Made by a program: the position numbers and the translations under genes | The notes under the pieces: generated by a model | Database searches by the model: none | What the model was told of the DNA's origin: nothing | The model's input: only the letters and a program-made list of their open reading frames with translations | In this document: positions 17,117-25,780 of the stretch, in pieces | Layout: each line of letters starts with the position of its first letter | Numbering within the stretch: the stretch's first letter is position 1 | DNA from: Pseudomonadota bacterium | GTDB taxonomy: Bacteria > Pseudomonadota > Gammaproteobacteria > Burkholderiales > Burkholderiaceae_B | Direction of reading: 5' to 3' | NCBI GenBank assembly: GCA_023387815.1 | Contig: JAEWHK010000047.1 | Span: forward strand, 1-45,930 | Length of the DNA: 45,930 bases

Positions 17117-17659
17117 TTAGCTTATCGAGAGACGCTTCATCACAAAATCCGCCCGCGCTTCTATGTCTGTTCGTGGAAGCTCAACGATGGTGTATCCGAG
17201 GCTGGCGTAGGTCTCGATCATCACCCTGGCGGTCGCCTCCGCCTCCGCCTGATCCTGCTTACGTTCGGTATCCTGCGTGAAGATTTCTTTCCAATACGGA
17301 GCCACGAAGACGCACTGGTTATACCGATACAGCTTCGCTGCTGCCTCGACGTGAGACGGCACAGGAAGACCGCAAAGCGTAAGATAGCCCATCACATCCG
17401 GGATGCCGCGATCCATCATCACCGCTCCAGCAGCAGATGAAGCTTCCTGATATGAGCGCAATTCCCAGCCAAGCATAAGTTCCGCAAACGCATAACGATC
17501 AGCCCACGGCAGAGCAGACCCGCCGATGCGAACCTGATCCTGAATGATCGCTCGGCCAGCTTCCGGCATACATCGTAAACCGCGCCTGGCCAGTGCCTCA
17601 ATCAAGGCGGTCTTGCCGGAACCGGGACCTCCGGTCACGACGAACATATGGTCACACAT
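17117..17659 (-). CDS. small P-loop ATPase (AAA_28-like)
   Basis: 180 aa. Walker A GGPGSGKT occurs at residues 10-17, directly after the first strand MFVVTG. Further on are EAGRAII and MMDRGIPDVMGYL (Walker-B-like Asp with an Arg), then a lid region rich in charge and a C-terminal TIVELPRTDIEARADFV. This layout matches small predicted kinase/ATPases of the AAA_28/NadR-like group; the substrate is unknown. ATG 17659 has GAGG 7 nt upstream. It is flanked by repeat copies B and C. Confidence 0.75.
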   Translation of the reverse strand: MCDHMFVVTGGPGSGKTALIEALARRGLRCMPEAGRAIIQDQVRIGGSALPWADRYAFAELMLGWELRSYQEASSAAGAVMMDRGIPDVMGYLTLCGLPVPSHVEAAAKLYRYNQCVFVAPYWKEIFTQDTERKQDQAEAEATARVMIETYASLGYTIVELPRTDIEARADFVMKRLSIS

Positions 17660-17752
17660 GTGCCATCCTCGGTAGTTTTAGGAAATGAGAGGTTGCGCTG
17701 TATCGGGGCCTGACGGCCGCGCAGAAATTCAATAGCGGCAACAAACGCTAAC

Positions 17753-17910
17753 GTGAGTACCCTATCCCTCGATTATGGAGAAGAGCCATCCCCGATTATG
17801 GGGAGAGACGAAAACGTTGAGAATTACCGCTTGCGAGTCTTGGCTCAATGCGGTTGGAATGGTGAAATGAACCGAGTTGGGTGAGTACCCTGTCACCCGA
17901 TTATGGGGGG
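17753..17910. repeat. island repeat copy C with CGATTATGG repeats
   Basis: Full copy C runs 17815-17910: GTTGAGAATTACCGC, an ACCGC/GCGGT stem, GTGAAATGAACC, then GTGAGTACCCTGTCACCCG. A partial copy of the tail occurs at 17753-17779. The nonamer CGATTATGG appears three times (17770, 17793, 17898), each followed by a purine run. Subterminal repeats of this style occur at ends of some insertion sequences, but no transposase is present here. Confidence 0.65.
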
Positions 17911-18000
17911 AGCCCCGTAGCGCCCGGTGCTAATAAGATGAAGTCAGAATGACGTAGAGTCAGTCTGAAGCGGTGGCCTGCACCAACTGGATCCCAAAAA

Positions 18001-18032
18001 CAAAAAAGGTTAGTCGCTGATTGCGCTAACCT
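18001..18032 (-). terminator. terminator of the tRNA operon
   Basis: On the minus strand AGGTTAG pairs with CTAACCT, with an inner CGC/GCG contribution, and is followed by six T residues. It lies 12 bp past the 3' end of tRNA-Asp and closes the Ala-Glu-Asp unit. Confidence 0.9.
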
Positions 18033-18043
18033 ATTCATGAATT

Positions 18044-18120
18044 TGGCGGAGCGGACGGGACTCGAACCCGCGACCCCCGGCGTGACAGGCCGGTATTCTA
18101 ACCAACTGAACTACCGCTCC
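18044..18120 (-). tRNA. tRNA-Asp (anticodon GTC)
   Basis: 77 nt on the minus strand with encoded CCA. The acceptor stem GGAGCGG pairs with CCGCTCC, the anticodon loop reads CCTGTCACG and the T loop GGTTCGAGTCC is intact. Third gene of a three-tRNA unit, nearest to the accessory island. Confidence 0.97.
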
Positions 18121-18176
18121 GCAGCGGTAAAATTTTTCAGACTACCTATTTCCAACTCAATTAGAAACAAAACGTC

Positions 18177-18252
18177 TGGCGTCCCCTAGGGGATTCGAAC
18201 CCCTGTACCCACCGTGAAAGGGTGGTGTCCTAGGCCTCTAGACGAAGGGGAC
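18177..18252 (-). tRNA. tRNA-Glu (anticodon TTC)
   Basis: 76 nt on the minus strand with encoded CCA. GTCCCCT pairs with AGGGGAC, the anticodon loop reads CCTTTCACG and the T arm GGGGTTCGAATCCCC is intact. Middle gene of the tRNA unit. Confidence 0.97.
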
Positions 18253-18374
18253 AGGACTTGTACTATGTACAACAACTTCATCGCCAATCAATCAACATGT
18301 AACCAGCAATTTAAGAATCCAAGATTCTAGCATAATTTTTAGTTACTTGCCAATAAATTTTGTTGAAAATTTTT

Positions 18375-18450
<76 letters not shown>

Positions 18451-18489
18451 ACATGCTTTCAACTAAATGTTGTTTAGCGAAGAAGCGGA

Positions 18490-18518
18490 ATTATGACTGC
18501 TTTTTCGCTCCTGCGCAA
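18490..18518 (-). promoter_or_regulatory. sigma-70 promoter of the tRNA operon
   Basis: On the minus strand TTGCGC and CATAAT are separated by exactly 17 nt, about 40 nt before tRNA-Ala. The -10 region lies inside one arm of a 9-bp inverted repeat (TTATGACTG ... CAGTCATAA, 18491-18538). Confidence 0.65.
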
Positions 18519-18696
18519 GCTTTTTCGGCACAGTCATAAAAATACAACATCGAGCCGGATGATGTTCAGGAGCGCACCTTCAGGTCCTTCACTCCTCTCA
18601 CGGAATGCTCCCGATCACAGGGCCTCCCACATTTGGCCCGAATTTACCCGAAAGCAGGAGCACATCGACATTCAGGGTGGAACGGCAACACGACGC

Positions 18697-19539
18697 TCAT
18701 TCAATCACAATTGAATTACGAACGCGCCTTGCGGCTACCAGTACTTCGCCCGCTACCATGCCGACAGGGCCAACTCCCTCCTGAACCAGCAGGTCGGCGG
18801 CAGCACCGTGCAACCAGACCGCGCCGGGCACAGCCTGGGAAGCCTCAATGCCCTGCGCCAGGCATGCACCCAGTATGCCAGCCAGCACGTCGCCCGTACC
18901 TCCTGTGGCCAATCCCGGGTTACCGCTACTGTTGGTCTGGGTGTCGCCTGTCGGGGAGCAAATCACCGTCTTGTTCCCTTTCAGAACGGTCCAGGCATCA
19001 TACTTTTTGCTGATGGCAACTGCCGCCTTCGCGCGGGCTTCCTGCACCTGCCCTACTTCGCAATCCAGCAGTCTTGCCGCCTCCTGTGGATGGGGCGTCA
19101 GAATCAGAGGACGATTGCGTTTGCCGGCGCCGATTTTCCCCTGCGCGAGCAGGGTCAGGCCATCTGCATCCAGCACCAGCGGGACATTCATTGTTGCGCG
19201 GAAAAGCTGATAAAGCAGGCCCAGCGATTTTTCATCCAGCCCCATTCCGACACCAGCCACGCATACGGTCATATCGCCCGCGCGAAGCAGATCTTCGGCC
19301 CGCTGCAGCATGAGCTCGGGATGCACGGGATCGACCGCAAATGGCGGTTCCTGTACGAAGCCGATTTTGACTTTACCGGCGCCCTGAAACAATGCGGCAC
19401 GACCTGCAAGCAGGGCTGCACCCGTCATTCCTGGCGCACCGCCGATCACACCGACGGTGCCGAAAGTGCCTTTGTGACTGTCAGCCTCACGTGGCCGACA
19501 AAGCGAGGGGAAGTGTCGTCTTGCAAATTCAACTGTCAT
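18697..19539 (-). CDS. nnrD: ADP/ATP-dependent NAD(P)H-hydrate dehydratase
   Basis: 280 aa from ATG 19539. It repairs the damaged hydrated form of NAD(P)H in an ATP- or ADP-dependent dehydration. Ribokinase-like motifs are visible: GTVGVIGGAPGMTGAALLAG near the N-terminus, LILTPHPQEAARLL in the middle and NPGLATGGTGDVLAG with the catalytic Asp near the C-terminus. The frame is open back to 19683 inside the gntR gene, but GGGAG sits 5 nt before ATG 19539 and the upstream part has no family resemblance. The epimerase domain found fused in YjeF/Nnr is absent. It follows the GntR gene by 34 bp. Confidence 0.9.
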   Translation of the reverse strand: MTVEFARRHFPSLCRPREADSHKGTFGTVGVIGGAPGMTGAALLAGRAALFQGAGKVKIGFVQEPPFAVDPVHPELMLQRAEDLLRAGDMTVCVAGVGMGLDEKSLGLLYQLFRATMNVPLVLDADGLTLLAQGKIGAGKRNRPLILTPHPQEAARLLDCEVGQVQEARAKAAVAISKKYDAWTVLKGNKTVICSPTGDTQTNSSGNPGLATGGTGDVLAGILGACLAQGIEASQAVPGAVWLHGAAADLLVQEGVGPVGMVAGEVLVAARRVRNSIVIE

Positions 19540-19573
19540 AGTGCTCCCTGATTTGAGCGCCAGTGCAACAGAA

Positions 19574-20317
19574 CTATTTACTGGCTGAACGCATGCGCTG
19601 GCGACTGTTGATGATGTGCATGCGCATGGCCGCGCGTGCACCATCGGCATCCTGCGCGGCAATCGCATTGAAGATCGCTTCATGTTCCATGTTCAGACGC
19701 TGCTGATACATGGCTTTTTCCTGATCAAAAATGGCCAGCCGGCTGCGTGGAATCGCGTGTTTTCCCAGCTGCCGAAGCAGATCAAGAAAATGGGTGTTAT
19801 GCGTGGATTTGGCAATCTGTTCATGAAACTGGAAATCGACATCGACGGAAATATCCCGTGATATATCTTCCTTGACGAGCGCCCGCAAAATTTTCTCGAG
19901 ATCGGCCAGTTGATCATCGGTACGTCGTTGTGCAGCCAGCCCGGCGGCCTCGGACTCCAGACATGCCCGCACTTCCAGTACCGAAGCCAGGTCTTCGGCC
20001 GTGCCCGGTGCCATGGTGCTACGATCAAAAATCACATCCTTGACCGCGGGTTCCCGCACAAAGGTACCAACGCCATGCCTTGTTTCCACCAGTCCCCTGG
20101 CCTGCAGTTGAGAGATGGCTTCGCGAATAACACTTCTGCTTACGCCAAAAGCTTCAACAAACTCCGATTCGGTTGGGAGTTTCCTGCCTACTTCCAGTCC
20201 GCCGGATTGAATTTTCTCGGTCAGCTGTTCGACCACTTCATCCGACAGGGTTCTGCCTCTTTTTTTGATTGGGCCAGTATTAATCAATGTGCGGCTGGGC
20301 ATGGGTTCTGTGTTCAC
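19574..20317 (-). CDS. GntR-family regulator, FadR subfamily
   Basis: 247 aa. An N-terminal winged helix (LTEKIQSGGLEVGRKLPTESEFVEAFGVSRSVIREAIS and GLVETRHGVGTFV) is followed by an all-helical FCD domain with the metal-binding pattern of Asp/His residues (DVDFQFHEQIA, HIINSRQRM). FCD regulators sense small carboxylates. Its place between garD-kdgD and nnrD points to control of galactarate/glucarate use. A terminator separates it from garD, so it probably has its own promoter. Confidence 0.9.
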   Translation of the reverse strand: MNTEPMPSRTLINTGPIKKRGRTLSDEVVEQLTEKIQSGGLEVGRKLPTESEFVEAFGVSRSVIREAISQLQARGLVETRHGVGTFVREPAVKDVIFDRSTMAPGTAEDLASVLEVRACLESEAAGLAAQRRTDDQLADLEKILRALVKEDISRDISVDVDFQFHEQIAKSTHNTHFLDLLRQLGKHAIPRSRLAIFDQEKAMYQQRLNMEHEAIFNAIAAQDADGARAAMRMHIINSRQRMRSASK

Positions 20318-20355
20318 CTGAATGAGATACGGTTACGTTTCATGACAATGATGAT

Positions 20356-20389
20356 TTTAAAACGTTTTCCCTCTCAAACGAGGGAAACG
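20356..20389 (-). terminator. probable terminator after garD
   Basis: On the minus strand CGTTTCCCTC pairs with GAGGGAAAACG across a 6-nt loop, followed by TTTTAAAA. It lies about 75 bp past the garD stop and before gntR. The T tract is short, so partial read-through into gntR is possible. Confidence 0.65.
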
Positions 20390-20462
20390 CCTTCGATTGC
20401 CGGGAATGTTCCGGCCATGTTTTATACACTTGCGCTCTTTCCTGCCCTTTCCTGTTTTTATC

Positions 20463-22022
20463 TCAGGTAACCGGGGCGGGATTGAACAGCACCAGGGAAT
20501 TGTGCAGTCTGAGTTTTTCCGCACAGGATTGCTTGCGCCCGCTGGCAATATCAATCATCAGGTCGAACATTTGCTGCCCCACCTCTTCGATGGTTGCCTC
20601 TCCGGTAGCAATACTGCCGGCGTTCACATCCATAAGGTCGAACCAGCGCCGCGCCAGACTATCACGAGTAGCAACCTTGATGACAGGTACGGCAGCAAGG
20701 CCATATGGCGTTCCCCTGCCTGTGGTAAAGACATGCAGATTCATGCCTGCAGCCAGCTGAAGCGTACCACAGATGAAATCACTGGCCGGTGTCGCCAGAA
20801 AATTGAGTCCCTTCACGGTGGCGCGCTCGCCCGGCGAAATCACACCTGAAATCGGTGAGGTTCCGGACTTGACGATGGAGCCCATCGCCTTCTCAACAAT
20901 ATTGGAAAGTCCGCCGCGCTTGTTCCCAGGGCTGGTATTCGCACTGCGATCAGCGCCGCCGTGTTTCAAATACCCGTCATACCACTGCATTTCGCGAACC
21001 AGTGCCTGTGCAACCTCTGGCGTCTTTGCTCTCGCTGTCAGTTGCGCGATGCCATCACGGACTTCTGTGACTTCAGAAAACATGACAGTCGCACCGGCAC
21101 GCACCAGCAGATCCGTTGCATAGCCTACTGCGGGATTTGCCGTCACACCAGAGAACGCATCGCTGCCGCCACATTGCACGCCAACGATCAGTGATGAGAC
21201 CGGACAGGGTTCGCGCTTACGTTCATTCAACTGCGCCAGACGTCTGGATGCCTTCTGCATGATGGCATCAATCATGCTTTCAAAGCCGATATTCTCTTCA
21301 TCCTGCAGCGTGACCAGATACGGATCATCCTGCGCGATGGGAATGCTTCCTGCGGGAAACATTTTTGCCGGCTGCAGTTTTTCGCAGCCCAGACTTACCA
21401 GCAGTACCTGTCCGCCAAAATTGGGATTCAGGCTCAGATTACGCAGGGTTCGAATAGGAATCTCCGCGTTGGGTGCATCGATGGCAACGCCGCAACCATA
21501 ACCGTGTTCAAGATAAACCACGTCATCAACATTTGGATAACGCGGCAACAATTCCTCGCGGATTCGACACACTGCAAATTCGACGACGCCCGTGACGCAC
21601 TGCACCGTGGCACTGATGGCCAGAATATTTCGCGTGCCCACGCTGCCATCGGCATTGCGATAGCCATCAAAGGTAAGGCCGGTGATCGGCTCGGCACCAG
21701 GCATCTTGCGCGTTGCCATTGGCAGCGCATCCAGTCCTGGCGCGACTGGCATGCGCAATTTTCCTTCGTTGATCCAGTCTCCCGCGTTGATGTTTTCCAG
21801 CGCGTAACCAATGACCACACCATAACGGATCACTGCCTCATCGATTGCTATATCGCGCAACGCTACCTTATGTCCCTGAGGGACGGCCTGACGCAAGAGC
21901 AGGCCATCGCCAAATTGCGTGCCCGCGGGCAGGCCGCCTTCATTGACGACAATGGCGACGTTATCTTCCGACGTAATCCGGATGTAAAGAGGATCGGGTA
22001 ATAAAGTTGTTTCCTGCTGCAT
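20463..22022 (-). CDS. garD: galactarate dehydratase (UxaA/GarD family)
   Basis: 519 aa. The enzyme converts galactarate to 5-dehydro-4-deoxy-D-glucarate and needs iron. An N-terminal SAF-like domain (residues about 1-95) precedes the UxaA-type catalytic region with GYRNADGSVGTRNILAI, EHGYGCGVAIDAPN, VSLGCEKLQPAK and VQCGGSDAFSGVTANPAVG. GarD and altronate dehydratase are close relatives; the adjacent kdgD gene, which uses the GarD product, favours galactarate. ATG 22022 is chosen, although GGAG is only 3 nt away; GTG 22031 in the same frame is an alternative. Probably co-transcribed with kdgD. Confidence 0.88.
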   Translation of the reverse strand: MQQETTLLPDPLYIRITSEDNVAIVVNEGGLPAGTQFGDGLLLRQAVPQGHKVALRDIAIDEAVIRYGVVIGYALENINAGDWINEGKLRMPVAPGLDALPMATRKMPGAEPITGLTFDGYRNADGSVGTRNILAISATVQCVTGVVEFAVCRIREELLPRYPNVDDVVYLEHGYGCGVAIDAPNAEIPIRTLRNLSLNPNFGGQVLLVSLGCEKLQPAKMFPAGSIPIAQDDPYLVTLQDEENIGFESMIDAIMQKASRRLAQLNERKREPCPVSSLIVGVQCGGSDAFSGVTANPAVGYATDLLVRAGATVMFSEVTEVRDGIAQLTARAKTPEVAQALVREMQWYDGYLKHGGADRSANTSPGNKRGGLSNIVEKAMGSIVKSGTSPISGVISPGERATVKGLNFLATPASDFICGTLQLAAGMNLHVFTTGRGTPYGLAAVPVIKVATRDSLARRWFDLMDVNAGSIATGEATIEEVGQQMFDLMIDIASGRKQSCAEKLRLHNSLVLFNPAPVT

Positions 22023-22188
22023 GGTCTCCACCCAAAAGTATTGTCATTACCCCATTTGTCATTGATTGCTGCACCGTTATTTTTGCGCTGTTATTGCTGC
22101 ACCGATCCTGAACGCGCGACTCGCTATTTCATTCGCAATATTACGCAGGCATTCTCGTATAACCATCGTCGCGCTTCCATTCCGGCAT

Positions 22189-23100
22189 TTACTGGGGGCC
22201 AAGTTTTTCGATCAGGGCGGCCAGGGCTTTGCTTTCGTCGGGCCTCAGATTGGTCAGCGGTGCGCGCACGCCACCAGCATCATGACCGACCAGTTTTGCA
22301 CCCTCTTTGACGATACTCACTGCATAACCCTTGCACCGATTGCGTATGGCTGAATAAGGAATGAAGAATTCACTCAGCAAGCGATCTACCGTTGCCTGAT
22401 CTCCCGCTACGATAGCACGATAAAAATCCTTGGCGGTTTTAGGAATGAAATTGAACACAGCTGAGGAATAGACAGGAACACCCAGGGCACGATAGGCAGC
22501 CGCATAGAACTCAGCCGTCGGCAATCCGCCCAGATAGGAGAATCGATCACCCAACCTCTGACGGATGGTGACCATCAGTTCAATATCTCCAATGCCATCC
22601 TTGTATCCGACCAGGTTCGGGCAGCGCTCGGCAAGCTTTTCCAACTGATCAGCATTCAGTCTGCACAAGGAACGGTTATAGACAATAACGCCCAGCCCTA
22701 CAGATTTGCAAACCTGCTCGACATGCTGTGCCACCCCTTCCTGATCAGCCTCGGTCAGATAATGGGGCATCAGCAACAAGCCCTGCGCCCCCGCTTTTTC
22801 AGCCCGTTGTGCGTACTGGATAGCCAGTCGGGTACCACCGCCTGCGCCGGCGATAATGGGCACCTTGCCCTGGCAGGTGTTCACAGCAGTTCGAATGACC
22901 TCAGAATACTCTTGTGGCTCCAGAGAAAAAAATTCGCCGGTGCCGCCCGCCGCAAACAACGCACTTGCTCCGTAAGGCGCCAACCATTCAAGCCGACTCG
23001 CATAGCTGCCGGCGTTGAAATTGCCGGCTTCATCAAAATCAGTGACGGGGAAGGAGAGCAGCCCTTCGCTGACGGTCTGTTTTAATTGCTGTGGATTCAT
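22189..23100 (-). CDS. kdgD: 5-dehydro-4-deoxyglucarate dehydratase
   Basis: 303 aa DapA/NAL-superfamily (TIM barrel) enzyme. It dehydrates and decarboxylates 5-keto-4-deoxyglucarate to 2-oxoglutarate semialdehyde. The Schiff-base lysine is Lys167 in GYKDG and the catalytic tyrosine is Tyr141 in VIVYNRS; GGTGEFFSL is the substrate carboxylate-binding loop. AGGGAA lies 5 nt before ATG 23100. It is the first gene of the kdgD-garD unit (166-bp gap to garD). The semialdehyde dehydrogenase and an uptake system are not in the window. Confidence 0.93.
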   Translation of the reverse strand: MNPQQLKQTVSEGLLSFPVTDFDEAGNFNAGSYASRLEWLAPYGASALFAAGGTGEFFSLEPQEYSEVIRTAVNTCQGKVPIIAGAGGGTRLAIQYAQRAEKAGAQGLLLMPHYLTEADQEGVAQHVEQVCKSVGLGVIVYNRSLCRLNADQLEKLAERCPNLVGYKDGIGDIELMVTIRQRLGDRFSYLGGLPTAEFYAAAYRALGVPVYSSAVFNFIPKTAKDFYRAIVAGDQATVDRLLSEFFIPYSAIRNRCKGYAVSIVKEGAKLVGHDAGGVRAPLTNLRPDESKALAALIEKLGPQ

Positions 23101-23207
23101 GGGTTCCCTGTTAATTGTTCGTCAATTGGTAAAACACCGTCTGGCTCACACCACAGTAGCAGCGCACGAAACCGGAGGCAGAAAATATAGACAAGCCAAT
23201 GTCCTTT

Positions 23208-23248
23208 ATGTTGTATGACATCTTATTTCAATTGTTCATGTCAGACAA
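23208..23248. promoter_or_regulatory. candidate GntR/FadR-type operators upstream of kdgD
   Basis: Two sites resemble the FadR-subfamily pattern T-N-G-T-N3-A-C-N-A: ATGTTGTATGACAT at 23208-23221 and TTGTTCATGTCAGACAA at 23232-23248. On the minus strand both contain TGTC-N2-ACA. They lie 108-148 bp upstream of kdgD and are plausible targets of the regulator at 19574-20317. The rest of the 375-bp gap 23101-23475 shows no gene. Confidence 0.5.
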
Positions 23249-23475
23249 GTATTTCTGACTGGGAATTGAATTTACCCCTCTCCTTCAGTTGTCGGTCCTG
23301 GAAAGTTAAACCGTGTGATTTCGCGGGTTTGCAGCCGGCAGCTTTCCACAGACGCATTATTTCAACTGTGTTCGACGTTGCAAATATGACGCGGAAACGG
23401 AATCTCGCTGCGCAGGTTCAATGATCGACATATACTTTTACGGTTCACGCACATTTACGGTTTAGCTCAGGATTC

Positions 23476-24171
23476 ATGCTCAATCAGGAATTATTCCCCT
23501 TCGACGAATTTGCAATGGATATGGAAACGCAGCACCGTATTCAGGAAGGCGTTCTTGCGCTTTGCGCCGAGCATCAGAACGACGGACGTGGCGGCACCAG
23601 GCTGTACCATCGCTTTCTGCCGTCTCCAGTTGGTCCGATGCTTGCTCTGGCATCTGACAAAGGAGTGATCCTGCTTGAGTTTCTGGACACGCTGGACATG
23701 ATTGCCGATGAAATCCGGGATCTGCGACATCGCTATGGATACGCTCTGAGTAATGGCGACCACCCTCATCTGGAGCAGGCCGCCAAAGAGCTCGACGATT
23801 ATTTTGGGGGAACTAGACAGGAATTTACACTGCCCTTGGACACGCCAGGAACGCCTTTCGATCTTGCGGTATGGACGCAACTACAGCGAATCCCTTATGG
23901 ACGGACCTGCAGTTATGGAGAACTTGCCAGGGAGATCGGAAACGGTGCTCACGCCCGTATCGTGGGAAGTGCCAATCATCGAAACCGTGTGAGTATTGTC
24001 ATTCCCTGCCATCGCGTCATCGGTGCTAACGGCACCCTGACGGGCTATGGCGGCGGGCTGCCACGCAAGCGCTGGCTTCTTGAATTCGAAAGCCTGCACG
24101 CGCAGCACGATATAAGCCCGGATTCACGTCACGAATCTGTGCAGTCGGAAACGAAGACAGCACCGCTATGA
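23476..24171 (+). CDS. ogt: methylated-DNA-protein cysteine S-methyltransferase
   Basis: 231 aa. It removes alkyl groups from O6-alkylguanine in a suicide reaction on Cys178 in IVIPCHRVIG. The C-terminal DNA-binding domain has PYGRTCSYGELA, and the usual Asn-Pro after the recognition helix is replaced by Asn-Arg (ANHRNRVS). An N-terminal ~40-residue segment and a ~25-residue hydrophilic tail exceed the core family size. AGGA lies 4 nt before ATG 23476. Its stop overlaps the start of a 29-codon micro-ORF, which in turn overlaps cls. Confidence 0.92.
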   Translation: MLNQELFPFDEFAMDMETQHRIQEGVLALCAEHQNDGRGGTRLYHRFLPSPVGPMLALASDKGVILLEFLDTLDMIADEIRDLRHRYGYALSNGDHPHLEQAAKELDDYFGGTRQEFTLPLDTPGTPFDLAVWTQLQRIPYGRTCSYGELAREIGNGAHARIVGSANHRNRVSIVIPCHRVIGANGTLTGYGGGLPRKRWLLEFESLHAQHDISPDSRHESVQSETKTAPL

Positions 24172-24257
24172 CAGATGAAATGACATCGCTGACGCCTGAA
24201 ATCTCAGCCGCGTTCCCCCAGACATCAGAGCCTATGCTTCAGGAAGCCAGTGTATGA
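24168..24257 (+). CDS. 29-codon micro-ORF coupling ogt to cls
   Basis: 29 codons beginning MTDEMTSLTPEIS and ending QEASV. Its ATG overlaps the ogt stop as ATGA, and its stop overlaps the cls start as ATGA, filling the whole gap with one open frame. The peptide is acidic, with no hydrophobic run or known motif. It may act only as a translational relay or be a real peptide; sequence alone cannot decide. Confidence 0.45.
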   Translation: MTDEMTSLTPEISAAFPQTSEPMLQEASV

Positions 24258-25780
24258 ATATGGCATGGTTAAGCAGTGAAGTCTTATGGAATTCGCTGTG
24301 GGGCATTTACATTGTTGTGCTGGGCTCCTGGGTTGTGCTGCAAAAGCGCCCGCCGGTTTCCACCCTTACCTGGATCCTGTTTCTGAGCTTTGTCCCGGTT
24401 CTTGGATTTGTCATTTATTATTTTTTCGGCCCCAAGAAAATCACCCGAAACAAGCTCAATCGCAGCATCAGCAAACATCTGATCGAACGCGACGATGCGC
24501 TCTGGAACTTGCGGATCTTGCCTTCGGATCTGACCGAACAGCAAAGTTCGATTCATGACCTGGCATTGCAGATTACGAATTACCCTCTGAGCTATGCAAC
24601 CAGCTATCAATTGCTGTCAGGCGGACAACAAACCTACGACCGTATTTTCGAAGCGGTACGCGAAGCCGAAGCCTATATTTTTCTTGAATATTATATTTTT
24701 GAACAGGATCAGACCGGAACGACATTGCGCGACCTGCTGACAGAGCGCGCAAGAAACGGCGTCAAGGTTTACCTTATTGCAGATGCCATTGGGTCACTGA
24801 GGCTGAACCGGCGCTTCATGCGCCCGCTGCTTGATGCCGGCGCCAAGCTGACCTTCTTTCACGACATCAATCTGAGACATCTGCTGTCGTTCATGAATCT
24901 GCGCAATCACAGAAAAATTGTCATCTGTGATGGCACGGTTGCCTTTACGGGCGGCATCAATATCAGTGATCAGCAGGATCGTCGTCGTAATAAGCGCGCG
25001 TTTCACGATGTTCATCTGGAGCTGAGTGGCCCTGTGGTTTCCTGGCTGGAAACCATTTTTGTCGAGGATTGGCATTATTCCACTCGTGATCTTTCCATTC
25101 GTCATATGCTGCGTGCGCATTATCGCGAACGGCTGGAACGTATGCAGGAACAGACCGAGGAAGACGCGCACAAAACGCCAAATCCTGCCCGCGTTGCCGA
25201 TGATCAACCGCAGACCGAAACGGCCGCAAAGCAGTCCAAATGGATACGCACGCAAATCATTCCATCCGGACCGGATTTTGACTATGCCTCTATCCTGCGT
25301 GTCACCGTTGACGCCATTCAGAACGCCAAACAACGAATCTATCTGACTACCCCCTACTTCGTTCCCGATGCCACCTCGGCTCAGGCACTCACATCTGCGG
25401 CGCTGCGCGGTGTGGACGTACGTATCCTTCTGCCTCGCCGCACAGATAATTATGTTGTCACCAAGGCCGCCCAATCCTGGTTTGATGATCTGGTCGCCGC
25501 GGGAATTCGTGTTTTCGAATACGGCCCTCGAATGCTGCACGCCAAGTCATTGATCGTGGACGAGGATATTTCGTTTATCGGGTCTGCCAATTTTGATAAT
25601 CGCAGCTTCTATCTGAATTTTGAAGTCAGTGTGGTCTGTTACGAGCCGGAGGCAAACCAGGCCCTGCTGGATGAGTTCAATGCGTCCATGAAATTTGCCG
25701 AAGAAGTCAGGTTGACGCATCAGTCGTTACCTTCAAGACTGAGTAAAGCAGTCGCCCGCCTGTTCTCCCCTTTGCTCTGA
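24254..25780 (+). CDS. cls: cardiolipin synthase
   Basis: 508 aa phospholipase-D-superfamily enzyme that makes cardiolipin from phosphatidylglycerol in the inner membrane. Two N-terminal membrane helices (about residues 11-29 and 38-58) precede two HKD motifs: His219-Lys221-Asp226 (NHRKIVICD) and His429-Lys431-Asp436 (LHAKSLIVD), each followed by GGIN or GSAN. A hydrophilic ~35-residue linker at 295-330 lies between the halves. AGGAAG 8 nt upstream supports ATG 24254. Confidence 0.94.
   Translation: MNMAWLSSEVLWNSLWGIYIVVLGSWVVLQKRPPVSTLTWILFLSFVPVLGFVIYYFFGPKKITRNKLNRSISKHLIERDDALWNLRILPSDLTEQQSSIHDLALQITNYPLSYATSYQLLSGGQQTYDRIFEAVREAEAYIFLEYYIFEQDQTGTTLRDLLTERARNGVKVYLIADAIGSLRLNRRFMRPLLDAGAKLTFFHDINLRHLLSFMNLRNHRKIVICDGTVAFTGGINISDQQDRRRNKRAFHDVHLELSGPVVSWLETIFVEDWHYSTRDLSIRHMLRAHYRERLERMQEQTEEDAHKTPNPARVADDQPQTETAAKQSKWIRTQIIPSGPDFDYASILRVTVDAIQNAKQRIYLTTPYFVPDATSAQALTSAALRGVDVRILLPRRTDNYVVTKAAQSWFDDLVAAGIRVFEYGPRMLHAKSLIVDEDISFIGSANFDNRSFYLNFEVSVVCYEPEANQALLDEFNASMKFAEEVRLTHQSLPSRLSKAVARLFSPLL

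Noticed and set aside
16108..17910. Integron attC sites, suggested by GTTAAAC matching GTTRRRY and genes followed by repeats
   Set aside because: The matching RYYYAAC partner and the paired inner boxes were not found, and no integrase is present; kept only as an unclassified repeat.
18044..18120. tRNA-Asp as an integration site for the island
   Set aside because: No second copy of the tRNA 3' end was found at the far side of the island, and no integrase is present.
18493..18714. 73-codon plus-strand frame near the tRNA operon
   Set aside because: Overlaps the tRNA promoter and shows no motif or ribosome site.
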